Part shown: one piece after another, positions 1-5,869 of the stretch
Numbering within the stretch: the stretch's first letter is position 1
How the letters are laid out: each line of letters begins with the position of its first letter
Assembly: GCF_963580165.1 (NCBI RefSeq)
Contig: NZ_CAUZLM010000016.1
Coordinates: 1 to 11,128 of the forward strand
Direction: 5' to 3'
DNA length: 11,128 bases
Origin: Fructobacillus evanidus
GTDB lineage: Bacteria; Bacillota; Bacilli; Lactobacillales; Lactobacillaceae
The notes under the pieces: generated by a model
Seen by the model: the letters and a program-made list of their open reading frames with translations, nothing else
Told to the model about the DNA's origin: nothing
Databases searched by the model: none
Program-made: the position numbers and the translations under genes

Positions 1-1
1 T

Positions 2-742
2 GGTACGACGCCAACGACTCCAACGGATAAGGGTGGCAACAACACCAACAATGGCGGTACGACGCCAACGACGCCAACGGATAACGGTGGCAACAACAAC
101 ACCAACAATGGCGGTATGACGCCAACGACTCCAACGGATAAGGGTGGCAACAACACCAACAATGGCGGTACGACGCCAACGACGCCAACGGATAACGGTG
201 GCAACAACAACACCAACAATGGTGGCACGACTAACAACAGTGGCAACACTAATAACAATGGTGGTACCACGACGTCAACGAGCCCATCAAATAACAACGG
301 TGTTGTAATGAATAATGGCGGAATGGCAAGCAATGCTTCTGCACATGTGGCTAACGTTAACCCAGTGGTTCAGTCGCCATTGGCACTGGCACAAATACAA
401 GCAGCTATTGCAACTCCACGTAGTAACGTATCAGCATCAACTGTTAACAGTTCACTACAAACGAATACAAGCTCAGCTGTTCCTGCTGCAAATAATGATA
501 AAGGTACTGAGAAAAAGGACACCAACAAGTCAAATTCATCAACTACATCGCGTGTTGAAAAGAAGCAATCAAATTCTGATTCAGGTCATGGAATTAGTAA
601 ATTCTTTAACAACATTGGTAGTTCTATTGCCAAAGGATTTAGTGCAGTTGGAAAAGCTATTGGACATGCAATGGCTGCCATTGGACACGCAATCTCAGCA
701 GTATTCGATAATATCGGAAAATTCTTTAAGCAATTGTTTTAA
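2..742 (+). CDS. Thr/Pro/Asn/Gly-repeat protein with amphipathic C-terminus, 5' partial
   Basis: The reading frame is open from the left edge to TAA at 740-742. The first in-frame ATG (116) is not a credible start: it sits inside a repeat where the equivalent codon in the other copies is ACG (Thr), and it has no ribosome binding site. The true start is therefore outside the window. In order, the visible protein has low-complexity repeats of TTPTTPTD and GGNN(N)TNNGG type (to about base 226), an Asn/Gly/Thr/Ser linker, a Ser/Ala/Val-rich middle, a charged Lys/Asp/Ser stretch (about 500-580), and a final segment of about 52 residues from base 584 rich in Gly, Ala, Ile, Phe and Lys. That tail looks like an amphipathic helix with small-residue faces and contains the back-to-back heptads AIGHAMA and AIGHAIS. 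No LPXTG sorting signal is present at the C-terminus. The Thr/Pro repeats resemble surface-protein stalks, so export is inferred, but the N-terminus is not visible. I do not recognise the family and assign no function. Confidence 0.75.
   Translation, partial: GTTPTTPTDKGGNNTNNGGTTPTTPTDNGGNNNTNNGGMTPTTPTDKGGNNTNNGGTTPTTPTDNGGNNNTNNGGTTNNSGNTNNNGGTTTSTSPSNNNGVVMNNGGMASNASAHVANVNPVVQSPLALAQIQAAIATPRSNVSASTVNSSLQTNTSSAVPAANNDKGTEKKDTNKSNSSTTSRVEKKQSNSDSGHGISKFFNNIGSSIAKGFSAVGKAIGHAMAAIGHAISAVFDNIGKFFKQLF
5..226 (+). repeat. Tandem 111-bp coding repeat, two copies visible
   Basis: Two consecutive 111-bp units are seen (5-115 and 116-226). Each is a 54-bp half followed by a 57-bp half; the longer half has one extra Asn codon. 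The two 111-bp copies differ at only three positions: ACG versus ATG at the first codon of the second copy, and the last two Gly codons (GGCGGT versus GGTGGC). Each half encodes a TTPTTPTD block and a Gly/Asn block. Such near-identity suggests recent duplication or ongoing conversion. The array continues to the left edge, so copy number is unknown and could be collapsed by short-read assembly. Confidence 0.9.
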
Positions 743-767
743 GCACGAATAGAAAAACAATATCTTT

Positions 768-800
768 AAAAGTCATTACTTCTAAGTAATGGCTTTTTTT
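768..800 (+). terminator. Intrinsic terminator of the repeat-protein gene
   Basis: The left arm GTCATTACTT (772-781) and right arm AAGTAATGGC (784-793) pair over ten positions with one G-T wobble. A run of seven T follows (794-800). In practice the loop will be wider than the two nominal unpaired bases. It lies 26 bases after the stop codon and should end transcription of the upstream gene. Confidence 0.85.
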
Positions 801-818
801 GTTTGCAATTCAACTCGG

Positions 819-846
819 AAATCATCGCGAATGATGATTTTTCTTT
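819..846 (+). terminator. Second hairpin with T-rich tail
   Basis: AAATCATC (819-826) and GATGATTT (833-840) are perfectly complementary around a six-base loop, followed by TTCTTTT. The stem is AT-rich and weaker than the terminator just upstream. It may be a back-up terminator that insulates the AT-rich control region from the upstream gene. Confidence 0.4.
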
Positions 847-1041
847 TGTATTTTAGAGAAGATACCAGTTTTTTATGGCTAATTTAGTTAGTAATCGATT
901 GAAATAAAAATGATAAAAACATTACTCTATTTTCTAAAAAGAAATTTAGGATTAAAATTATGATTTTATTTTCTTGCTTTTAATTAAAAAATGTAAATTT
1001 ATGTTGGAAAATATGATAAATATAAATTATTTTTATCTAAA

Positions 1042-1064
1042 TTATTTAAAACGATTTTAAATAA
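1042..1064. repeat. Perfect 10-bp inverted repeat, operator-like
   Basis: TTATTTAAAA (1042-1051) and TTTTAAATAA (1055-1064) are exact reverse complements separated by CGA. With no T-tract and no GC in the stem it is a poor terminator. It is better read as a possible protein-binding palindrome or simply AT-rich symmetry. Confidence 0.5.
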
Positions 1065-1068
1065 CAAG

Positions 1069-1096
1069 TTGGTTACTAAGTTACAAAACATAGAAT
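1069..1096 (+). promoter_or_regulatory. Weak candidate promoter in the AT-rich spacer
   Basis: TTGGTT (1069-1074) and TAGAAT (1091-1096) are separated by 16 bases. The -10 is one base from consensus and the -35 matches only in TTG. It lies just after the 1042-1064 palindrome and would give a leader of about 280 bases before the first polysaccharide gene. In sequence this AT-rich such matches arise easily by chance. Confidence 0.2.
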
Positions 1097-1240
1097 TATT
1101 TTAAAGTAAATTGGTTTAGTAAAATTCCAAATAAAATTATTTGTTTTGTAATAGAAAACACGTTAAAAGTCACGAAAGTGGGTAAATAATTCTAATTAAA
1201 AGTAACTGATTTGAATCATTGTGTTTGTAATATGAAATTA

Positions 1241-1282
1241 TTATGTATTTACATATAAATAAATGTATTAAAAAATACATAA
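1241..1282. promoter_or_regulatory. Inverted and direct ATGTATT repeats, possible operator
   Basis: TTATGTATTT (1241-1250) and AAATACATAA (1273-1282) form a perfect 10-bp inverted repeat. The core ATGTATT also recurs in direct orientation at 1263-1269, exactly 20 bases after the copy at 1243, close to two helical turns. A small palindrome ATGTA-TT-TACAT lies at 1243-1254. The array sits immediately upstream of a TATAAT box, where a transcription factor would be expected to act. The regulator is not in the window. Confidence 0.45.
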
Positions 1283-1308
1283 GTAAGATAAATTAGGCTG
1301 ATTATAAT
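1280..1308 (+). promoter_or_regulatory. Candidate promoter of the polysaccharide operon
   Basis: A consensus TATAAT lies at 1303-1308. The hexamer 17 bases upstream (1280-1285) is a poor -35 match, so activation by a bound regulator at the adjacent repeats is plausible. Transcription would begin near 1315, giving a leader of roughly 65 bases before ATG 1381. The leader contains CCTCC (1339-1343), but I see no clear pairing partner in the following ribosome binding site. Confidence 0.4.
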
Positions 1309-1380
1309 CAAAATTAAATGAAGCAGTAAATAACCAATCCTCCCGTACAAAAAAATTTAGAAAGTAGAGAGATTAGCTAT

Positions 1381-2004
1381 ATGAGTGAAAGTAAAGAATT
1401 AGAACAAATTTGGTACGTAATGAAGCGCCGTTCTTGGTGGATCATTTTGTTAACAATTATCGGTCTAACCATTGGTTTTGGCTTTTCGAGTTATTTTGTC
1501 AAGCCATCATTTACATCAACGACCACGTTACTGGTTGATGATAAAAACAAGACTTCATCCGATAAGCAGCAAGATATTAATCTGATTACCACTTATAAAG
1601 ATTTAATTGTTTCTACCGATGTTTTGAAACCGGTAACCGAAGATGTCGATAGCAATCTTTCGGTGCCGACGATTCGCAGTATGGTCTCGGTAACAACCAA
1701 TTCCGGTTCACAAGTTTTTGCAATTAATGTTAAGTCAAAAAGCGCTAATCAGTCGACAGAAGTTGCCAATGCGATAGCAAAGGAATTTCAAAATAAATTA
1801 TCCAGCATGATGAATATGAATAACGTTTCAATAATTGATCGTGCGCAGAGTGATAACCAAGTGGAATCCTCGAAAAGTACGTTCTACATCCTGGTTTTTG
1901 GTGCCGTGTTGGGAGGTGGTTCATTCGTGTATTTCTGGATGCAGGAAATGTCAAAAAGAGAAAAGAAGCATATTGAGACTAGTCGTGTGTCACGTTTAAA
2001 GTAA
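1381..2004 (+). CDS. Wzz/CpsC-like polysaccharide co-polymerase (chain-length protein)
   Basis: A 207-residue membrane protein with the layout of Gram-positive chain-length determinants: a short cytoplasmic N-terminus (MSESKELEQIW), a first TM helix at about 19-40, an extracellular loop starting KPSFTSTTTLLVDD, a second TM helix at about 168-188, and a short basic cytoplasmic tail. Family members control polymer length together with the Wzy polymerase and usually activate a partner tyrosine kinase through their C-terminus. Two oddities stand out. The proline-rich stretch commonly found before the second TM helix is missing (the region reads DRAQSDNQVESS), and no kinase or phosphatase gene follows. 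It is also somewhat short for the family. The start is supported by AGAGAGA at 1366-1372, eight bases upstream. It is the first gene of the cluster, 61 bases ahead of the priming transferase. Confidence 0.85.
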   Translation: MSESKELEQIWYVMKRRSWWIILLTIIGLTIGFGFSSYFVKPSFTSTTTLLVDDKNKTSSDKQQDINLITTYKDLIVSTDVLKPVTEDVDSNLSVPTIRSMVSVTTNSGSQVFAINVKSKSANQSTEVANAIAKEFQNKLSSMMNMNNVSIIDRAQSDNQVESSKSTFYILVFGAVLGGGSFVYFWMQEMSKREKKHIETSRVSRLK

Positions 2005-2064
2005 ATTATTTAGCCTGTGGGGGAGAGTTATAAGGGATTCTTGATTAACAAGGGATAGGAGAGA

Positions 2065-2781
2065 ATGATGGTATATAAAAGTATTCTAAAAAGAATTTTT
2101 GGTTTAGTTTTAGCAATTGCAATGGAAATTGTTTTGTTCGTACCACTTCTAATTGTTGGTTTCATTGTTAAGTTAACATCAAAAGGCCCCGTATTATTCG
2201 TTCAAGAACGCTATGGCAAAAATTCTAAGCCATTCAAACTTTACAAATTTAGAACAATGGTCATTGATGCCCCGGACAAAGCCAACTCTGAATTTACCGA
2301 CATTGAAAATTATGTAACTCCCTTTGGCAAATTTTTACGAAAGACATCGATTGATGAACTGCCACAGTTAATCAATATTATTAAAGGTGATATGGCCTTT
2401 ATTGGACCACGACCTCTATCAAATGCAGATCGACTTGTTGTTGATTTGAGAAAACTGAACGGTGGTGACCAGGTTTTACCAGGCATTTCGGGATTAGCTC
2501 AGGTTAACGGTCGCAATAATATAAGCGATAAAGAAAAAGCGGCTTACGATGGGCTTTACGCACGTTCAATTTCATTTGAAAATGACTTTAAGTTATTTTT
2601 TCAAACCATCGTTTCGGTCTTCAGACGAGACAATGTTTATAAAACATTTGAGCTTGTTCAACAGGATGTACAACAAGATGATTTACCAGAGCAAACAATT
2701 CATTCAAAAGATACAGCGGTAACGGAAGATTCAAAATCGATTGCGCATCCGTCGGACTCAATTATTCATTCACATGTTTGA
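2065..2781 (+). CDS. Priming phosphoglycosyl transferase (undecaprenyl-phosphate sugar-1-P transferase)
   Basis: Transfers a sugar-1-phosphate from a UDP-sugar to undecaprenyl phosphate, starting each repeat unit on the inner membrane face. It belongs to the short monotopic bacterial sugar transferase family. There is one N-terminal membrane helix (about 11-37) with the proline (P27) typical of the re-entrant helix, then GPVLFVQER, the KFRTM motif (61-65), the catalytic Asp-Glu pair D97-E98 in SIDELPQL, IGPRPL (113-118) and PGISGLAQVNGRN (139-151). The conserved core ends near residue 190; a polar, acidic, probably disordered tail of about 45 residues follows. Two tandem ATGs open the frame. 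AGGAG (2057-2061) is three bases from ATG 2065 but six from ATG 2068, so translation may begin at the second. Donor sugar (glucose, galactose or another) cannot be decided from sequence. Confidence 0.93.
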   Translation: MMVYKSILKRIFGLVLAIAMEIVLFVPLLIVGFIVKLTSKGPVLFVQERYGKNSKPFKLYKFRTMVIDAPDKANSEFTDIENYVTPFGKFLRKTSIDELPQLINIIKGDMAFIGPRPLSNADRLVVDLRKLNGGDQVLPGISGLAQVNGRNNISDKEKAAYDGLYARSISFENDFKLFFQTIVSVFRRDNVYKTFELVQQDVQQDDLPEQTIHSKDTAVTEDSKSIAHPSDSIIHSHV

Positions 2782-2920
2782 ATTAGTGGTATCGAAAAGT
2801 TTGAAAATGTTGTTTTGCTCGCAAGATGTAACGGTATTCGTAAAGAGATTTTATTCTTTTACCAATCACTGTCGGTTATCGTCAGCATCGATTAGCATAG
2901 TAAAAGTGGTGTCAAAATGA
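2774..2920 (+). CDS. Doubtful 48-residue ORF filling the gap between two glycosyltransferase genes
   Basis: An ATG at 2774 overlaps the last eight bases of the priming transferase gene, and the frame stays open until TGA 2918-2920, which overlaps the ATG of the next gene (ATGA). The product, beginning MFELVVSKSL, has no recognisable motif and no ribosome binding site upstream. The otherwise unexplained 135-base gap in a compact operon, and the start/stop overlaps, are the only arguments for it. It may be a translational-coupling ORF, a gene remnant or chance. Confidence 0.15.
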   Translation: MFELVVSKSLKMLFCSQDVTVFVKRFYSFTNHCRLSSASISIVKVVSK

Positions 2921-4014
2921 TTAGAATTTTGCAATTACCAGGTGGTCTTTCAAGGAACAATGGTCGAATGACGGTTGTTATGAATATATACCGCCATATA
3001 GACCGAGAGGCAATTCAATTTGATTTTGCTGGTACTGAGGATGATCAGCAAGATCAAGAAAATGAATACATTGATGAAATTAAAGCTTTGGGTGGGCGTG
3101 TATATGTGCTACATGACGGCGGAATCATTGCTGCCCGGAAATTAATTAATCAAATTTTTAACCGTTATTCCTATGAGATTGTTCATTATCATCAACTATC
3201 TGAATTTGGTATGACCTTTGATCTTTTGAAAAAGTATGGCGTTAAGAAGTTAATCGTTCATAGTCATGCGACAGTTATGAGTGAAACGAAATGGAAAATT
3301 CCAAGAAATCGGCTTTTTTCTTTACCAATTTATTTTTATTCAAATCGGAATATTGCCGTCTCAAATGAAGCCGGCAGAAAGCTATTTTTAAGCAACCATT
3401 TTGAGTTTATTCCGAATGCGATTGATCAAACGAAGTTTGCTTTTAATTTTAAAAAGCGCCATGACGTTCGAATCAGATTAGGGCTTAATAATCATGATTT
3501 TTTAATTGGTCACGTTGGTCGTTTTGCTAAGCAAAAAAATCAGCTCTTCTTAATTCCGGTAATGGCTAGAGTTATCAAGCAAAACCAACATTTTTATTTT
3601 CTATTTATTGGCGATGGACCTGAAAAGGATTTCTTCAAACAAGTAGTTCAAAAAGCTGGTCTATCTAGTCACGTTATTATTTTGGATAGTACGCCTTCGA
3701 TTAAAGATTATTATTCGGCGATGGATTTATTCGTTTTACCTTCATTATTCGAGGGGTTACCAATGGTTGGAATTGAGGCGCAAGCAAATGGGTTGCCAAT
3801 TGTCGTTGCGGATACGATTTCCCAACAATTGAAAATTACAAAGACTGCTTTTCTTCCAATCCAGCTAAAAGAAAAGAATATTGAACAGTGGGTGAAAGCA
3901 ATTTTAACACCATCAAGCAGAGTAAGCGACGACCAGGTTCGCAGTTGCTTTTTACAAGCAGGTTTCCTGATTGAAAGTTCAATAGCAAGGTGGGAAAAAA
4001 TGTATTTAGCGTGA
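2917..4014 (+). CDS. GT4-type (GT-B fold) glycosyltransferase
   Basis: A 365-residue retaining-type glycosyltransferase, normal length for EpsF/CapM-like proteins. The N-terminus MIRILQLPGGLSRNNGR carries the glycine-rich acceptor-side loop with the usual following MNIYRHID pattern. The C-terminal Rossmann domain shows IPNAID, GHVGRFAKQKN, FIGDGPEKDFF, then LFVLPSLFEGLPMVGIEAQ. E279 and E287 form the EX7E motif that contacts the nucleotide sugar. It would add a sugar to the growing undecaprenyl-linked repeat on the cytoplasmic face; donor and linkage are unknown. A weak AGTGGTG (2905-2911) precedes the ATG, and an in-frame TAG at 2893 rules out a longer upstream start. Confidence 0.9.
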   Translation: MIRILQLPGGLSRNNGRMTVVMNIYRHIDREAIQFDFAGTEDDQQDQENEYIDEIKALGGRVYVLHDGGIIAARKLINQIFNRYSYEIVHYHQLSEFGMTFDLLKKYGVKKLIVHSHATVMSETKWKIPRNRLFSLPIYFYSNRNIAVSNEAGRKLFLSNHFEFIPNAIDQTKFAFNFKKRHDVRIRLGLNNHDFLIGHVGRFAKQKNQLFLIPVMARVIKQNQHFYFLFIGDGPEKDFFKQVVQKAGLSSHVIILDSTPSIKDYYSAMDLFVLPSLFEGLPMVGIEAQANGLPIVVADTISQQLKITKTAFLPIQLKEKNIEQWVKAILTPSSRVSDDQVRSCFLQAGFLIESSIARWEKMYLA

Positions 4015-4043
4015 ATGAATAACAGAAATTTTGGGGATGATAT

Positions 4044-5096
4044 ATGGGCGTTTATTTATTAGTAATTGGTGAAATCAGTCTGCTTTCATTTATTCAAAAT
4101 CGATTACGAAATACATACCTGATGGTGATTACACTGAGCCTAATTTTGCTTGTTGGTTTGAGGCCACTCTTGTTAGGGACTGACACTGGTAGTTATGTGG
4201 ACCTCTTTAATGGTATTGTCAACGGCCGTTATTGGGATAGTTCGTTATCGAATCTTTTTTCGGGACGGTTTGAGATTGGTTTTTTGGATTTTGTAAAATT
4301 GTCTGCAGACTTTACTGATAATCCGAGGTTTTTACTACTATCATCAGCGGTAGTTATGTATGTTCCTTTGGCTATTTATATTAAAAAAGAGTCGCTGAAT
4401 CCAACCCTGTCATTCTTAATCTTTTTTACATTGACTTATTTTCCACAGTCGATGAGTGCTATGAGGGAGTCGATGGCAGTGGGATTTCTGATGCTGGCAG
4501 TGGTGTCGTTGAACAATAGCTATCGCTGGTGGCCACCATTTGTATGGATCTTTATCGCCTTTTTGTTCCATCGATCGGCAATTTTGTTCTTGCTGGTTCT
4601 CGTTTTAAAGCGTTATCGGTTTACTGCCAAGAAAGCCACTGTTGCTGTTGTTGGATCAATGCTGGTGGCGCTTTCTTTTACTAAAATTTTTACATTTATT
4701 CTTAAATATATTCCGTCGTATTCTTATTATTCCAACAATGTTGGGGCTTTGAGTGTAAAAACCGCGTTGATTATGAATATTGCTTTGTCGTTATTACTAT
4801 TAATTGTTGCCTCGATGGATAAAAGCCATGAAGAATCCGTTAATACAAATCGGTGGATGCTGTTATTGGCTATTTGTGTGTATACCATTTCGTTTGTCTT
4901 TAATGGTTTTGATCGAATGGCGATGGTCTTCTTGTTTGCACAGATTATTTTGGTTCCAAACGCTATTGCTAAACTGCAGGATGAACAATTGAGGAAACTA
5001 TTAAATGTTTTACTTGGTGCAATTTGTGTTTTATATTTTGTGGTTGTTCTGATTTATCGTCCAGATTGGTTAAAAATCACGCCGTATTTCATGTGA
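4044..5096 (+). CDS. wzy: EpsG-type Wzy polysaccharide polymerase
   Basis: A 350-residue, strongly hydrophobic protein with roughly nine to ten membrane segments and no soluble catalytic domain. After the second helix it has GLRPLLLGTDTGSYVD (residues about 38-53), the Arg...Gly-x-Asp...Tyr signature of the EpsG family. MRESMAVGFLM (near R141) and FHRSAILFLL are further typical intramembrane-loop landmarks. It would polymerise repeat units on the outer membrane face by transferring the growing chain onto the next lipid-linked unit. Start ATG 4044 is supported by GGGGA (4033-4037) six bases upstream. Polymerases are highly variable, so the call rests on topology, this motif and the neighbouring Wzx and Wzz-like genes. 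Confidence 0.85.
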   Translation: MGVYLLVIGEISLLSFIQNRLRNTYLMVITLSLILLVGLRPLLLGTDTGSYVDLFNGIVNGRYWDSSLSNLFSGRFEIGFLDFVKLSADFTDNPRFLLLSSAVVMYVPLAIYIKKESLNPTLSFLIFFTLTYFPQSMSAMRESMAVGFLMLAVVSLNNSYRWWPPFVWIFIAFLFHRSAILFLLVLVLKRYRFTAKKATVAVVGSMLVALSFTKIFTFILKYIPSYSYYSNNVGALSVKTALIMNIALSLLLLIVASMDKSHEESVNTNRWMLLLAICVYTISFVFNGFDRMAMVFLFAQIILVPNAIAKLQDEQLRKLLNVLLGAICVLYFVVVLIYRPDWLKITPYFM

Positions 5097-5112
5097 GAAA
5101 GAAGGCTTGTCG

Positions 5113-5829
5113 ATGATTGAAAAAATAATTCATTATGTTTGGCTTGGTAATCATGAAAAGCCGGCTAGTGTTATCAAAAATATTCAAACATGGAAAAAGT
5201 ACAATCCTGATTACCAATTGAAAGAGTGGAATGAAGAGAATTTTAATGTGAACTTGAATCCATTTGTTTCACAGGCATACCGAGATAAAAAGTATGCATT
5301 TGTTTCAGACTATATTCGGCTTTACGCACTATATCATGACGGTGGCATTTATTTAGACACTGATATGGTAGCGTATCAAAGTTTCGATACTTTATTAGAT
5401 AATCACTTTTTCTTAACTTTCGAAAAAGAGCTGATTATTGCTAGTTCAATTATTGGGAGTGAAAAAGGAAATCCGATTATTTTGGATATGCTAAAGACAA
5501 TTTATGAAGACTTGACTTTCGATGTCAGTCGAATGAGAGAGTATGCGAATACGATTTTGATTACCAATTATTTTTCAATGTTTTATCAGCAAATTAAATG
5601 GAACGGTCAAGAGCAGGTGATTAACAATCGTATTCACTTTTATCCTGGTACTTTGCTGGTTAACCCCGGTAGTCATAATATTTCGATTCATTTATTTGAA
5701 GCTTCTTGGATGAAAAATAAAAGTAGCCCCAAAAGTTCTTTGGGTCTTTTTTTGAGACGGCATAGCAACGTGGGAGTAGTGAGATTTTTTTACAATATTA
5801 ACCATTTGGTTCGTGGTATTCAAAGTTAA
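5113..5829 (+). CDS. GT32-type (DXD) glycosyltransferase
   Basis: A 238-residue inverting-motif-poor, DXD-type sugar transferase of the capsular polysaccharide/OCH1-like family. It begins with the characteristic IIHYVWLGN (5-13), then the SDYIRLYALYHDGG block (65-78) and YLDTDM, where D82 and D84 form the metal- and nucleotide-sugar-binding DXD. It probably adds one sugar to the lipid-linked repeat; the family covers mannosyl, galactosyl and glucosyl enzymes, so the donor is open. ATG 5113 is chosen over an in-frame TTG at 5107 because AGAAGG (5100-5105) is seven bases from the ATG but only one from the TTG. The gene follows the polymerase by 16 bases. A terminator-like hairpin lies inside its 3' part (5728-5753). 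Confidence 0.87.
   Translation: MIEKIIHYVWLGNHEKPASVIKNIQTWKKYNPDYQLKEWNEENFNVNLNPFVSQAYRDKKYAFVSDYIRLYALYHDGGIYLDTDMVAYQSFDTLLDNHFFLTFEKELIIASSIIGSEKGNPIILDMLKTIYEDLTFDVSRMREYANTILITNYFSMFYQQIKWNGQEQVINNRIHFYPGTLLVNPGSHNISIHLFEASWMKNKSSPKSSLGLFLRRHSNVGVVRFFYNINHLVRGIQS
5728..5753 (+). terminator. Terminator-like hairpin inside the GT32 coding sequence
   Basis: CCCAAA (5728-5733) and TTTGGG (5739-5744) form a six-pair stem around AGTTC, followed by TC and seven T (5745-5753). This is the layout of a modest intrinsic terminator, embedded in codons for Pro-Lys-Ser-Ser-Leu-Gly-Leu-Phe about 75 bases before the stop. Translating ribosomes would normally block its folding, so it could act only when translation is slow. 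It may equally be accidental. Confidence 0.35.
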
Positions 5830-5869
5830 TTTAAAAGACGATTAATTTGATTGAGGGGAATAAACTTTT

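Larger units (their letters stand above)
843..1380. other. Very AT-rich gene-free spacer ahead of the polysaccharide cluster
   Basis: About 540 bases that are overwhelmingly A and T, visibly richer than the genes on either side. I find no convincing ORF with a ribosome binding site and no tRNA. It contains two perfect 10-bp inverted repeats, a recurring ATGTATT motif and one or two candidate promoters (listed separately). Its position between a terminated gene and the first polysaccharide gene suggests it is the regulatory region of the cluster. The composition could also mark the edge of transferred DNA. Confidence 0.7.

Noticed and set aside
5..226. CRISPR-like array
   Set aside because: The repeats are contiguous coding units without unique spacers, keep the reading frame and encode a Thr/Pro/Asn/Gly stalk.
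315..752. Alternative-frame 145-codon ORF over the repeat-protein gene
   Set aside because: It is out of frame with the clear repeat protein, with His/Trp/Gln-rich composition produced by reading Asn/Ala/Ser codons in another phase, and no ribosome binding site.
1339..1343. CCTCC in the leader as an anti-Shine-Dalgarno switch
   Set aside because: The ribosome binding site before 1381 is AGAGAGA, which does not pair well with CCTCC, and no alternative hairpins are evident.
1745..1954. Minus-strand ORF inside the Wzz-like gene
   Set aside because: It is fully overlapped by a well-supported + strand gene, has no family features and no ribosome binding site; it is a reading-frame shadow.
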